A DNA stretch of 64,000 nucleotides from an uncultured Acetobacteraceae bacterium (GCA_903907955.1 CAIVPZ010000016.1:59917-123916); one strand, 5' to 3'; positions 45,534 to 54,680 are shown, counted from the stretch's first letter. Numbers and translations: made by a program. The notes: generated from the letters alone by a model not told the origin.

Positions 45534-47240
45534 ATGGTGGACTCCGACAGCCCGACGACCCCAGAGGCAGGCACCGCGCCGGGCCGCGACTTTGTCCGCG
45601 ACATCGTCCAGGCCGACCTTGAGTCCGGCCGCGTTGCCGCGGTCGTCACCCGCTTTCCGCCGGAGCCGAACGGCTACCTGCATATCGGCCACGCCAAGTC
45701 GATCTGCCTGAATTTCGGCATTGCGCAGGAATTCGGCGGCCGCTGCCACCTGCGCTTCGACGACACCAACCCGGTGAAGGAGGAGCAGGAGTTCATCGAC
45801 TCCATCCGGCAGGACGTGCGCTGGCTGGGCTTCGACTGGGGCGAGCACCTGTACTACGCCTCGGACTATTTCGAGACGCTCTACCAGTGGGCCGGGCACC
45901 TCATTCGTGCCGGCCTCGCCTATGTGGACGACACGCCGCCCGAGGAGATGCGGGCGATGCGCGGCACCCTGACCGAGGCTGGCAGCAACTCGCCGCAGCG
46001 CGACCGTGGCGTGGCCGACAACCTCGAGCTGTTCCGCCGCATGCGCGCCGGCGAATTTCCCAACGGCGCCTGCGTGTTGCGGGCAAAGATCGACATGGCC
46101 GCCGGCAACATGAATCTGCGCGATCCGGTGCTGTACCGCATCCTGCACACCGCCCATCCGCGCACCGGCACGGACTGGTGCATCTACCCCACCTACGACT
46201 ATGCGCATGGCCAGTCCGATGCCATCGAGGCGATCACCCACTCCATCTGCACGCTGGAGTTCGAGGATCACCGTCCGCTGTACGACTGGTTCATCGCGCA
46301 CCTGCCGGTGCCGGCCCGTCCGCGCCAGTATGAATTCGCCCGGCTGAACATCACCTACACCGTGCTGTCCAAGCGCATCCTCACCACGCTGGTGCGCGAC
46401 GGCCATGTGTCCGGCTGGGACGACCCGCGCATGCCCACACTGGCCGGCCAGCGTCGCCGTGGCGTGCCGGCCGCCGCCCTGCGCGCGTTCGTCGGCCGCG
46501 TCGGCGTCGCGCGGGCCGCCAGCGTGGTGGACCTGGCCATGTATGAGCACGCCATCCGCGAGGTGCTGAACGTCACCGCGCCGCGCCGCATGGCGGTGCT
46601 GCGTCCGCTGAAGCTGGTGATCGAGAACTGGGAGGAAGGCCGCATCGAATCGCTGGAGGCGGTGAACAGTCCGGAAAACCCCGCCGCCGGGATCCGCCCG
46701 GTCAATTTTGGCCGCGAAATCCATATCGAACGCGACGATTTCATGGAACACGCGCCCAGCCGCTTCCACCGCCTCTCGCCGGGGCGCGAGGTGCGGCTGC
46801 GCTATGCCTATTTCGTTACCTGCCGGTCGGTGGTGAAGGATGCCCAGGGCGAGGTGGTGGAACTGCGCTGCACCTATGACCCGGCGACCCGCGGCGGCGA
46901 CGCGCCGGACGGGCGGAAGGTGCGCGGCACCTTGCACTGGGTTGCCGCTTGCGACGCGGTGCCGGCGGAAATCCGTGCCTACAACACGCTGTTTGCCCGC
47001 CCCGACCCGGGCGCCGGCGGCGATATCATGGCCGACCTCAACCCGAATTCGCTGGAGGTGCTGACCGGCTGCCTGGTGGAGCCGGCGCTTGCCGCCCTGC
47101 CGGTCGGCGAGGTGGTGCAGTTCGAACGCCAGGGCTATTTCTGTGCCGATCCCGATTCCACCCCGGCGGCGCTCGTTTTCAACCGCACCGTCGTGTTGCG
47201 CGACAGCTGGGCCAAGGTGCAGGCCAGTACAAAGGATTGA
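45534..47240 (+). CDS. glnS: Glutaminyl-tRNA synthetase
   Basis: A 568-residue class I synthetase that charges tRNA-Gln. The HIGH motif is in TRFPPEPNGYLHIGHAKSICLNFG and the KMSKS-equivalent is VLSKR in ITYTVLSKRILTTLV. The tRNA-binding arc QYEFARLNI, the catalytic-domain motif TDWCIYPTYDYAHGQSDAIE and the two C-terminal anticodon-binding beta-barrels (from about residue 355, VTAPRRMAVLRPLKLVI) are complete. Use of GlnRS means this organism need not rely on Glu-tRNA amidation for Gln. ATG 45534 is chosen; the frame extends 14 codons upstream. Confidence 0.95.
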   Translation: MVDSDSPTTPEAGTAPGRDFVRDIVQADLESGRVAAVVTRFPPEPNGYLHIGHAKSICLNFGIAQEFGGRCHLRFDDTNPVKEEQEFIDSIRQDVRWLGFDWGEHLYYASDYFETLYQWAGHLIRAGLAYVDDTPPEEMRAMRGTLTEAGSNSPQRDRGVADNLELFRRMRAGEFPNGACVLRAKIDMAAGNMNLRDPVLYRILHTAHPRTGTDWCIYPTYDYAHGQSDAIEAITHSICTLEFEDHRPLYDWFIAHLPVPARPRQYEFARLNITYTVLSKRILTTLVRDGHVSGWDDPRMPTLAGQRRRGVPAAALRAFVGRVGVARAASVVDLAMYEHAIREVLNVTAPRRMAVLRPLKLVIENWEEGRIESLEAVNSPENPAAGIRPVNFGREIHIERDDFMEHAPSRFHRLSPGREVRLRYAYFVTCRSVVKDAQGEVVELRCTYDPATRGGDAPDGRKVRGTLHWVAACDAVPAEIRAYNTLFARPDPGAGGDIMADLNPNSLEVLTGCLVEPALAALPVGEVVQFERQGYFCADPDSTPAALVFNRTVVLRDSWAKVQASTKD

Positions 47241-47327
47241 TGACGACGGGAGCGTTTCTTCCTGCCAACGCTTGCAGCGGGGTGGGGCCGACACTAGATT
47301 TTCGGTGTAGTTCTATGGGAGAAGGCC

Positions 47328-47621
47328 ATGCGTTGGATTGTTGCACTGCGTATCTTGACAGTGGCTGGGTGTTCACTGGCGTCGGCCGGCGCCTTCGCCG
47401 CCGATCCGGCATTCTGCGAGGATTACGCCCGCCAGGCGGTGCATCAGGCGGAACGCGCCCGGGAGTTGCCCTATTGCGAACGCGGTGCGCATGGCCCGGC
47501 GTGGTCAATGGATTATCGCCAGCATTACGAATGGTGTCGCAGCGTGCATCATCGCGAGGCCGAGGGCGCGTCGGAGATGCGGCATGAACATCTTGAGGCT
47601 TGCCGGCACGGGTATCGCTGA
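47328..47621 (+). CDS. Small secreted hypothetical protein
   Basis: A 97-residue protein with a signal peptide (MRWIVALRILTVAGCSLASAGAFA). The mature part of about 73 residues has four cysteines (AFCEDY, PYCERG, EWCRSV, EACRHG) and many His, Arg and Glu residues. GGGAGAAGG lies 4 bases before the ATG. Small exported proteins of this pattern are seen in related bacteria, but no function is known. A hairpin about 115 bases downstream may end its transcript. Confidence 0.7.
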   Translation: MRWIVALRILTVAGCSLASAGAFAADPAFCEDYARQAVHQAERARELPYCERGAHGPAWSMDYRQHYEWCRSVHHREAEGASEMRHEHLEACRHGYR

Positions 47622-47735
47622 GCTTCGTTCCTGTCTGCTGCTTGGTCCTTATCTGCTGCGTGCCGGGGGGCGTTCGAGCGGGCGATTGAAAAACTGCCCA
47701 TACCAGCGCGCAAGGGAGCCTGACGGCTGAGGGGA

Positions 47736-47773
47736 GCGCCATCTGCCGCTGCACGCGGCCGGGCGGATGGCGC
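47736..47773 (+). terminator. Terminator-like hairpin
   Basis: GCGCCATC (47736-47743) pairs with GATGGCGC (47766-47773), and an inner GCCG/CGGC extends the stem. A weak pyrimidine tract (TTCGTCT) follows. It lies downstream of the small secreted gene and before the convergent glycosyltransferase remnant, so it may serve both. Confidence 0.45.
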
Positions 47774-47897
47774 TTCGTCTAGCCGTGCGACTCTTGCTGA
47801 TTGTTATCAGGCAGTTCCGGGGTGCCCAGGCAACACATGCAGGGCGCGACGTCCGCATTCACGCCGCAGATGATCCGGCATGACCGTTGACTTTCTG

Positions 47898-48347
47898 TCA
47901 GGCGCATGGAGTCCGCGAGGCATCACGCAAGCTGGCAAGGTGAAAGGCAAGCAGGACGCAGAAGAGAGGCAGCCACCAGAGCATGTAGTTGTTGTGCGAG
48001 ACCGGGCCTGACAGCAGTGCAAGTACGATGCTGATAACAAGAAAAGCACAGCGCTGGCGCAAATCGACGCGGCCGACCAGCGTGGCGATGCCGATCCCAG
48101 CAATGATCAGGGCTGCGGCGGACCGCAGCGCGAAGGCACCCATCGGCGGAAGGGCGGCGATGATGCTGGTGGAATCCGGCGGACGTACCAGGTTGAAGAC
48201 GAAGATGTTGCCAACAAAATCAGCCGGTGCATCGGCGAGAAACCAGAAGCAGGGCGCGAGGCCCACGAGTACGGCGGCCGCATAGCGCGCGCGGCCGGTG
48301 GCCGGGAGGCAGCACATGACGGCGAACAGGCCCGGGAGCAGTTTCAT
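47898..48347 (-). CDS. C-terminal part of a split GT87/DUF2029-like membrane glycosyltransferase
   Basis: A 149-residue frame starting ATG 48347 with MKLLPGLFAVMCCLPATGRAR and three to four membrane helices. In whole members of this family the sequence LAxxMKLLPG lies in the middle of a long membrane protein, and here the same frame reads back above the ATG as LGRLAAGLAVSMKLLPG. The upstream gene lacks these helices. The ATG overlaps the upstream stop (ATGA), so it could still be translated by coupling. Confidence 0.7.
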   Translation of the reverse strand: MKLLPGLFAVMCCLPATGRARYAAAVLVGLAPCFWFLADAPADFVGNIFVFNLVRPPDSTSIIAALPPMGAFALRSAAALIIAGIGIATLVGRVDLRQRCAFLVISIVLALLSGPVSHNNYMLWWLPLFCVLLAFHLASLRDASRTPCA

Positions 48348-49252
48348 GGAGACCGCAAGGCCTGCCGCGAGCCTGCCCAGGCCGGTCGTTTGTCGACCAG
48401 CAGCAGCGCGGCAAGCATCGGCACCACAGAGGCGGGGTCGGTGACGCCATGGGTGAAAAGGTCGAACGCGAGCATCGGCATCAGCAGGTAGCTCAGGACG
48501 GCAATCGCGCCGGCAAAACGGCCGGCCAACCGCGCTGCGAGCAGGGCCATCAGCCCCATGGTTGCGCCGTCGAGGAGCAGATTCGTGATGCGCAAACCGG
48601 GTTTGCCGAACGGAATGCCGAGCGGAGCGTACACCGCCATCATCGCTGGCGTGTATTTGTATCCGTTGTTGCCCTGCGATGTTTCATCGAAGTCAACCGG
48701 AGTCGCGTAAGGGTTGTGACCGTGGCGTACGGCATCGATCGCATCGAGTGTCGTCTGCCCGATCCCTTCCAGGTAGGGAACAGGCAGAGCCCGATGGAAT
48801 GCCAGCAATCTGGCGGCGAAGGCGAGCAGCGCGACGGCGACCACAACCGAAAACAGATTGTGGTCGAGCCAGGCAAGCATCTGCCGGCCACGCTGGCCAA
48901 GCATCGGCAGCGTGAGCAGGATCAGGCCGAGTATCACGATCAGTCCAAGCTCTGCCTTCGAAGAACGTGCGCCGGCAGCGAAGAGCCAGCCGCCCGCGAG
49001 CATGCCTGTGAGGGCCGCCAGAGCCAGGCCCAGGCGCGCGGCCCGACTGTCGGCCACGCGTGGCGGCAGCAGGGCCATCAGCATCGCAATGGCTGCGACC
49101 CCGGCGAGCACAACGCCACGCAGGAGCGGAAAATGCCAGGCGGTGTCGTCGAAAAACTGGAACCACGACCACAGCACAGCAATACCCGAGAAGGTCAAAA
49201 TGACGCAGCGGTGCTGGTCGGCGAATTCAGGCTGCGGCAGGGGGCCGTTCAT
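48344..49252 (-). CDS. N-terminal part of a split GT87/DUF2029-like membrane glycosyltransferase
   Basis: A 302-residue protein with about eight to nine hydrophobic helices. The loop DAIDAVRHGHNPYATPVDFDE, followed by GYKYTPAMMAVYAPLGIPFGKPGLR, matches polyprenol-phosphate-mannose-type glycosyltransferases of the GT87 kind (NPY and KYTP motifs). It then runs out of homology after LLLVDKRPAWAG and ends RQALRSP at 48344. The missing C-terminal helices are in the next frame, so a one- or two-base indel around 48376-48390 has split one gene. It could be a pseudogene, a coupled two-piece protein, or a sequence error. Confidence 0.75.
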   Translation of the reverse strand: MNGPLPQPEFADQHRCVILTFSGIAVLWSWFQFFDDTAWHFPLLRGVVLAGVAAIAMLMALLPPRVADSRAARLGLALAALTGMLAGGWLFAAGARSSKAELGLIVILGLILLTLPMLGQRGRQMLAWLDHNLFSVVVAVALLAFAARLLAFHRALPVPYLEGIGQTTLDAIDAVRHGHNPYATPVDFDETSQGNNGYKYTPAMMAVYAPLGIPFGKPGLRITNLLLDGATMGLMALLAARLAGRFAGAIAVLSYLLMPMLAFDLFTHGVTDPASVVPMLAALLLVDKRPAWAGSRQALRSP

Positions 49253-49662
49253 GTTGCGATCAACCGGTTCGATTTGGTGCCGTCGCGGGTTGTGTTGCAG
49301 CTGCCTGGATCAGGTTCCCTGCTGAACGATTATCAACCGGTCAGGCGGCGAGGTCAATCGTTGTTCGGTCCGTCGGCAGGACGATCCGGTTCTGTTGCGG
49401 CCTGGCGAGGCGCGTTGTCCACCGCAGGCGCAGCATCAGAACGGTGGCCGCGGAATTCCGCACTTAACGGTGGAATGCCCGTAAGGCTCACTTCATGTTA
49501 TGATCATGACTACAGAATCCGCATTCCACTCAATTCCCGATAAATTGCGGCGGCCCGGGCTGGACCCCATTCCGTTGCCGGACGCAGGCGACGGGCGGAA
49601 TCGCCAACGCTTGCATTCCGGCGCGCGCGTCCCAGACTGTTGCGCATGAACACGCGCCGCGC
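49253..49662. other. Intergenic stretch without a supported gene
   Basis: About 410 bases between the divergent glycosyltransferase remnant and the HutF-like gene. The base composition is less GC-rich than the surroundings. Short frames that cross it have no recognisable motif, and no clear promoter, hairpin or RNA was found. Confidence 0.4.
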
Positions 49663-51018
49663 ATGACCATCTGGCTGGCGGACCTGGCCTGGGTCGATGG
49701 CGCGGTCCGTGCGCACGTTGCCCTCGACGTCGATGCCGACGGGCGCCTCGCCGCCGTCACGCCCGATGCTGCCGTGGGGCAGCGCATCGAGGGCCTGGTG
49801 TTGCCGGGGCTGGCCAACCTGCACAGCCACGCCTTCCAGCGCGCCATGGCGGGCCTGGCCGAGCGCGGTGGCCCGCCCGGCGGTGATTTCCGGCGCTGGC
49901 GGGATGTGCTGCAACGCCTGCTGGCGGCGTTGACGCCCGACGACGTGCAGGCCATCGCCGCCCAGCTCTATGCCGAGTGCCTGCTGCACGGGTATGCGTC
50001 GGTTGCCGAGTTCCACACGCTGCACAACGCGCCGGACGGCCAGCCCTATGACGATCGCGCCGAGATGGCGCTGCGCATCGTCGCCGCGGCGGAGCAGGCC
50101 GGCATCGGGCTGCGCCTGCTGCCGGTGCTGTGCCGGCGCGGCGGCTTCGGCGGCGTGCCGGCGACGCACGGGCAACGCCGCTTCGTTATGCCGGTCGCGG
50201 CCTATGGCCGGCTCTGCGAGGATTTGTGCGAATTTGCCCCGGTTGGCGTGGCCCCGCGATCGCTGCGCGCCGTGACGCCGGACGAGCTGCGGGCCGCCCT
50301 GGTTGTTGCCGACCTGCTCGGCCCCGCCACCCCGGTGCATATCCGGGTCGCCGGGCAGCAGCGCGAGGTGGCGGATTGCCTGGCCTGGAGCGGCCTGCGT
50401 CCGGTGCAGTGGCTGCTCGCCCACGCGCCGGTCGATACGCGCTGGTGCCTGCTGCACGCCACCCACACCGACGCGACCGAGTGCCGCGCGCTGGCCGCCG
50501 CGGGCGCGGTTGCCGGGCTGTGCCAGACCACCGGGGCCAATCTCGGCGACGGCATCTTTCCGTTGCCGTCCTATGTGCAGGCCGGCGGGCGGTTCGGCAT
50601 CGGCAGCGACAGCAACGTTGCCACCAGCCCGGTCGAGGAGTTGCGGTGGCTGGACTATGTGCGGCGTCTGGAAGGGCGGACGCGCCGCGTGCTGCCGGCC
50701 GCGCCGGGCGCTTCGGTGGCGGCCGGGCTGCTGCGGGCTGCCGCGGCGGGCGGGGCGCAGGCGCTGGCGCGGCCGGCGGGGGCGATCGCGCCCGGGTTGC
50801 TTGCTGATCTGGTGGTGCTCGATCCCGAACACCCTTCGCTGGTCGGGCGAAGCGGCGACGCGCTGCTGGATGCCTGGGTGTTTGCCGGCAACGCCACGCC
50901 GGTGCGGCATGTCATGGTGGCGGGGCGCTGGGTGGTGCAGCACGGTGCCCATGTGCGCGGCGCCGAGATCGCCGCCGCGTTTTCCCGCACCATGCGCCGG
51001 CTGGCCGACGCGCTCTGA
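49663..51018 (+). CDS. hutF: HutF-like formimidoylglutamate deiminase, altered active site
   Basis: A 451-residue amidohydrolase whose family turns N-formimino-L-glutamate into N-formylglutamate and ammonia in histidine breakdown. The zinc pair His54/His56 (LANLHSHAFQR), HATH at 265-268 (WCLLHATHTD) and Asp316 (FGIGSDSNVA) are present. The motif that should read HIHxAEQ instead reads VHIRVAGQ: the expected zinc ligand is Arg228 and the expected catalytic Glu is Gly231. Other hut genes are not adjacent. Either the enzyme is inactive, uses a different mechanism, or has a new substrate. Family membership is otherwise clear over the whole length. Confidence 0.85.
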   Translation: MTIWLADLAWVDGAVRAHVALDVDADGRLAAVTPDAAVGQRIEGLVLPGLANLHSHAFQRAMAGLAERGGPPGGDFRRWRDVLQRLLAALTPDDVQAIAAQLYAECLLHGYASVAEFHTLHNAPDGQPYDDRAEMALRIVAAAEQAGIGLRLLPVLCRRGGFGGVPATHGQRRFVMPVAAYGRLCEDLCEFAPVGVAPRSLRAVTPDELRAALVVADLLGPATPVHIRVAGQQREVADCLAWSGLRPVQWLLAHAPVDTRWCLLHATHTDATECRALAAAGAVAGLCQTTGANLGDGIFPLPSYVQAGGRFGIGSDSNVATSPVEELRWLDYVRRLEGRTRRVLPAAPGASVAAGLLRAAAAGGAQALARPAGAIAPGLLADLVVLDPEHPSLVGRSGDALLDAWVFAGNATPVRHVMVAGRWVVQHGAHVRGAEIAAAFSRTMRRLADAL

Positions 51019-51030
51019 CGCCGGCGATTG

Positions 51031-51060
51031 TGACATCACGTTGACGTCAACGTCATGTCA
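51031..51060. promoter_or_regulatory. Near-perfect 30-bp palindrome, likely MerR-type operator
   Basis: The core ACGTTGACGTCAACGT is a perfect 16-base palindrome (51038-51053), flanked by TGACAT and ATGTCA on either side. Only the symmetric C/C pair between core and flanks breaks the 30-base symmetry. It lies 60 bases before fadL, at the head of the fatty-acid cluster that encodes a MerR regulator. It resembles the ACGTxxACGT sites of LiuR-type MerR proteins. TTGACG (51041-51046) could be a -35 element with a 20-base spacer, as at MerR promoters. Confidence 0.7.
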
Positions 51061-51119
51061 TGTTCTGTATTGTTCCGCGGGTAATCATACGCTCACACGG
51101 CCGGGAGGAGACACAAGGC

Positions 51120-52436
51120 ATGTTCGAGGGATTTTGCACTGGGCGCAGGGCGGCATTGCTGGCCGGCATCGCCCTTGGAACGATGGGCGGCGCCGGCACG
51201 GCGCTGGCGTCGGGCTTCATGCTGCTGGAGCAGAGCGCGACCTACCAGGGCGCTTCCTTCGCCGGTTCGGCGGCGCGGGCGGACGATCCGTCCACGCTGT
51301 TCTACAACCCGGCCGGCATGACCCAGTTGCCCGGTTATCAGTTCAGCATCAACGGTTCCTTCATTGCTCCGCAGGCCGACCTGACCTCGGGCGTTTCGTA
51401 TGCGGGCGGTACCACCGGGGGCAATGCCGCTGCGAGCGTGCTGTTGCCAAGCTTCTTTGCAACCGCGCAGATCGCCCCGGACTGGCATGTCGGTCTGGCG
51501 GTTACCTCGCCATTCGGGCTTTCCACAAAATACAATATGGACTCGGTGGCGCGCTACAACGCGCTGACCACCAGCCTGAAGACCTACAACTTCGCGCCCT
51601 CGGTGGCGTGGCAGGCGCTGCCGACGCTGTCGGTCGCGGCCGGGTTGCGGGTTGAGATAGCCGATGCGCGACTGAGCCAGGCGGTGGATTTCGGCGGCCT
51701 TGTCGCCCAGAAACTCTACCCGTCCGCGCTGCCCGGCTATTCGCCGGGGAGCCACGACGGAGTCGGCTCGCTGAAGGGTGACGACACGGCGGTGGGGTGG
51801 CAGATCGGCCTGCTGTGGCAGCCCTTGCCGGGAACCAATGTCGGCTTTGACTACCGCTCGGCGATCTTCCACGACCTCTCCGGCAGTGTGACCTACCAGA
51901 ACGTGCCGGCAGGGCTGCCCATTCCGCCGCTGCAGACCGCGCTGTCTTCGGCGTTCGCCGGCGGTCACGCCACCGCCAAGCTGGCCACGCCGGACACCTA
52001 TTCGCTGTCGCTCGCGCAGAATGTCGGGGCGGTGACGCTGCTCGCGGGCCTGGATTACACCGAATGGTCACGGTTCAAGACGCTGCTGGTGAATTACGCC
52101 GGCCCGGCGATTGTGACGCAGGAAAACTGGAACAATTCGTTCATGGTTTCGGCCGGCGCCGATTGGCGTGTGACCGACACCGTCACCCTGCGCAGCGGCG
52201 CCGCGGTGGACATGACCCCCACAACCAACGCCAATCGCACGCCGCGTATCCCCGATGGCAACCGCTACTGGCTGTCGATCGGCGCGACCTGGAAGCCGAT
52301 TCCGAAACTGGCGCTCTCGGCTGCCTATTCTCACCTTTTCGTGGACAGCACGAAGGTGGACCTTCCGGGCCTGCAAGCCAATTATAACAGCAACCAGATC
52401 AACATCCTGTCGGCGGAGGCCACCTACTCCTTCTGA
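51120..52436 (+). CDS. fadL: FadL/OMPP1-family outer-membrane transport protein
   Basis: A 438-residue outer-membrane beta barrel for hydrophobic substrates such as fatty acids. The signal peptide is about residues 1-30 (RRAALLAGIALGTMGGAGTALA), and the mature N-terminus SGFMLLEQSATYQGASFAGSAARADDPSTLFYNPAGM is the FadL hatch and NPA motif. The last residue is Phe (ATYSF), as needed for barrel insertion. ATG 51120 has GGGAGGAG upstream. It opens the fatty-acid operon, and fadD follows after 36 bases. Confidence 0.92.
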   Translation: MFEGFCTGRRAALLAGIALGTMGGAGTALASGFMLLEQSATYQGASFAGSAARADDPSTLFYNPAGMTQLPGYQFSINGSFIAPQADLTSGVSYAGGTTGGNAAASVLLPSFFATAQIAPDWHVGLAVTSPFGLSTKYNMDSVARYNALTTSLKTYNFAPSVAWQALPTLSVAAGLRVEIADARLSQAVDFGGLVAQKLYPSALPGYSPGSHDGVGSLKGDDTAVGWQIGLLWQPLPGTNVGFDYRSAIFHDLSGSVTYQNVPAGLPIPPLQTALSSAFAGGHATAKLATPDTYSLSLAQNVGAVTLLAGLDYTEWSRFKTLLVNYAGPAIVTQENWNNSFMVSAGADWRVTDTVTLRSGAAVDMTPTTNANRTPRIPDGNRYWLSIGATWKPIPKLALSAAYSHLFVDSTKVDLPGLQANYNSNQINILSAEATYSF

Positions 52437-52472
52437 CCGCCGGCGCCGACCAACACGGGGGAGTCCGACAAG

Positions 52473-54200
52473 ATGGCAACACAGCCACAGACACCTGCCG
52501 AACGCGGAGGGCACGCAGCCACGGCACCGTGGCTGCGCACCTACCCCGAAGGCATCGATTGGGCGTTCAACGAGCCGCCGGGCACGCTGACCGCCCTGCT
52601 GGACGAGGCGGTCCGGCGCTTCGGCCCCAGGCCGGCGCTGGACTTCCTCGGCCGGCGCTGGAGCTACGCCGAACTCGGCGCGCTGGTCGATCGTGCCGCT
52701 TCGGGGTTTCGCGGATTGGGGGCGGGGCCGGGCACCCGGATCGGCCTGTGCCTGCCGAACTCGCCCTTCTTTGTCATCGCCTTCTTCGCCGCCCTGAAGG
52801 CGGGGGCGACGGTGGTGAATTTCAACCCGCTCTATGTCGAGGCCGAACTCGCGGCGCAGGCCGAGGATTCCGGCACCACCATCATGGTGGCGATCGACCT
52901 GGAGCCGATCTTCGGCCGGGTGCTGGGCCTGCTTGGCCGCGGCACGGTGAAGCGGGTGGTGGCCTGCCGGTTCCATCGCGCGTTGCGGCCGCTGAAGGCG
53001 ATGGCGTTCCGGGTTTCCAGCCGGCGCATGCTGGCCAGTGTGCCGCGCAACGACGACCGCGTGGTGGGCTTTGAAAGCCTGACCGCGGCGCCGCCGATCA
53101 CCGATCCGCCGGCCGTCTCGCCGGAAGACCTCGCCGTGCTGCAATACACCGGCGGCACCACCGGCACGCCGAAAGGCGTGATGCTGACCCACGCCAATCT
53201 GGCCGCCAACTGCCGGCAGGTGCAGCGCTGGTTCCCCGGGAGCCGGCCGGGCGAGGAACGCATGCTGGCGGTGCTGCCGCTGTTCCACGTGTTCGCCCTG
53301 ACGACGGTGATGAATGCCGGCCTGGCCTGGGGGGCGGAGATCGTGCTGCTGCCGCGCTTCGCGCCGCCGCAACTGCTCGCCGCCCTGCGGCGGCGCCGGC
53401 CCACTTTGTTCCCCGGCGTGCCGACGCTGTTCAAGGCCATTCTCGACAACGGCGCGACGGTGGACGATCTCTCTTCGGTGCGCGCCTGCATCTCCGGCGG
53501 CGCGCCGCTGCCGCTGCCGGTCAAGCAGGCCTTCGAGGCGGCGGCGGGCTGTGTGCTGGTGGAGGGGTACGGCCTTACCGAGGCCAGCCCGGTCTGCTTC
53601 TGCAATCCGGTGCACGGCGAGAACCGCGCCGGCACGATCGGCCTGCCGCTGCCGGGCGTGCGGGCGGAGATCCGGTCGCTGGACGATTCCGCGCTGCCGG
53701 TGCCGTCGGGTGAGCGCGGCGAACTGGTGCTGCGCGGCCCCAACGTCATGCGCGGTTATTGGCAGCGCCCGGCCGACACCGCGGCGGTGATGACGCCGGA
53801 TGGCTGGCTGCGCACCGGCGATGTCGGGATCATGGATGCGGACGGCTACGTCACGCTGGTCGATCGCATCAAGGACCTGATCATCTGCTCCGGCTACAAC
53901 GTGTATCCGCGCATGGTGGAGGAGGCGCTGTATGCGCATCCCGACATCGCCGCCGCGACCGTGCTCGGCATGCCGGATTCCTATCGCGGCGAGAGCGTGG
54001 CGGCCTTCGTGCAACCGCGCGCCGGCGCCAAACTGACCGAAGCCGCGCTGGACGAATTCCTGCGCGAGCGGCTGTCGCCGGTGGAAATGCCGCGGCTGAT
54101 CGAGATCCGGGCCGAACTGCCGCGCACCGCGGTCGGCAAGCTGTCACGCAAGGAGTTGCGCGACGAGCTGATGAACCGGCCGCCGGCGGCGCGACCGTGA
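52473..54200 (+). CDS. fadD: Long-chain fatty-acid-CoA ligase
   Basis: A 575-residue AMP-forming acyl-CoA synthetase. The P-loop is LQYTGGTTGTPKGVMLTHANL, followed by the adenylation motif VEGYGLTEASPV, DGWLRTGDVGIMDADGYVTLVDRIKDLIICSGYNVYP and the C-terminal catalytic Lys region LPRTAVGKLSRKEL. Substrate activation should take place on the inner face of the cytoplasmic membrane, directly after FadL import. Its place between fadL and the beta-oxidation genes fits long- or medium-chain substrates. Confidence 0.93.
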   Translation: MATQPQTPAERGGHAATAPWLRTYPEGIDWAFNEPPGTLTALLDEAVRRFGPRPALDFLGRRWSYAELGALVDRAASGFRGLGAGPGTRIGLCLPNSPFFVIAFFAALKAGATVVNFNPLYVEAELAAQAEDSGTTIMVAIDLEPIFGRVLGLLGRGTVKRVVACRFHRALRPLKAMAFRVSSRRMLASVPRNDDRVVGFESLTAAPPITDPPAVSPEDLAVLQYTGGTTGTPKGVMLTHANLAANCRQVQRWFPGSRPGEERMLAVLPLFHVFALTTVMNAGLAWGAEIVLLPRFAPPQLLAALRRRRPTLFPGVPTLFKAILDNGATVDDLSSVRACISGGAPLPLPVKQAFEAAAGCVLVEGYGLTEASPVCFCNPVHGENRAGTIGLPLPGVRAEIRSLDDSALPVPSGERGELVLRGPNVMRGYWQRPADTAAVMTPDGWLRTGDVGIMDADGYVTLVDRIKDLIICSGYNVYPRMVEEALYAHPDIAAATVLGMPDSYRGESVAAFVQPRAGAKLTEAALDEFLRERLSPVEMPRLIEIRAELPRTAVGKLSRKELRDELMNRPPAARP

Positions 54201-54260
54201 TCGGGGCGGGTCGTGCAACCGGGCGTCATCGCCGGCACCGGGATCACGGTGGGCCGCCGC

Positions 54261-54656
54261 ATGCCTGAACTGTACTCGGTCAACCAGCTGGCGGAAGACC
54301 TCGGCGTCACGCCGCGCACGATCCGTTTCTACGAAACCAAGGGATTGGTGGCGCCGCAGCGCGCCGGCAATGCCCGGGTGTTCACCCGCCGCGACCGCGC
54401 CCGGCTGCTGCTGGTGCTGCGCGGCAGGCGGCTCGGCTTCTCGCTCGACGATATCCGCGAATACCTCGACCTCTACGCCGCCGATCGCCGGCAGACCAGC
54501 CAGATGAAGGTGCTGCTGGAGCACACGCAACGGCGCATCCAGAGCCTGGAAGCGCAACGCCGCGACCTGGACCAGACGCTCGCCGAACTGCGCGATATCG
54601 AGCGCCAGGCGGAGGCCGCGCTGGCCGGCCATACCATCCCGGCCAAGGCCGGATGA
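54261..54656 (+). CDS. MerR-family regulator of the fatty-acid cluster
   Basis: A 131-residue MerR protein. The winged helix is YSVNQLAEDLGVTPRTIRFYETKGLVAPQRAGNARVFTRRDRARL and the rest is a coiled-coil dimer helix (QMKVLLEHTQRRIQSLEAQRRDLDQTLAELRDIERQAE). There is no C-terminal metal- or drug-binding domain. Short MerR proteins of this kind (LiuR-like) sense acyl-CoA-type metabolites in proteobacteria. Its location within the fad cluster and the palindrome at 51031-51060 suggest that it controls the whole operon. GTG 54213 is an alternative start. Confidence 0.85.
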   Translation: MPELYSVNQLAEDLGVTPRTIRFYETKGLVAPQRAGNARVFTRRDRARLLLVLRGRRLGFSLDDIREYLDLYAADRRQTSQMKVLLEHTQRRIQSLEAQRRDLDQTLAELRDIERQAEAALAGHTIPAKAG

Positions 54657-54680
54657 TGACATGAACAGGAGAGTTCTGGC

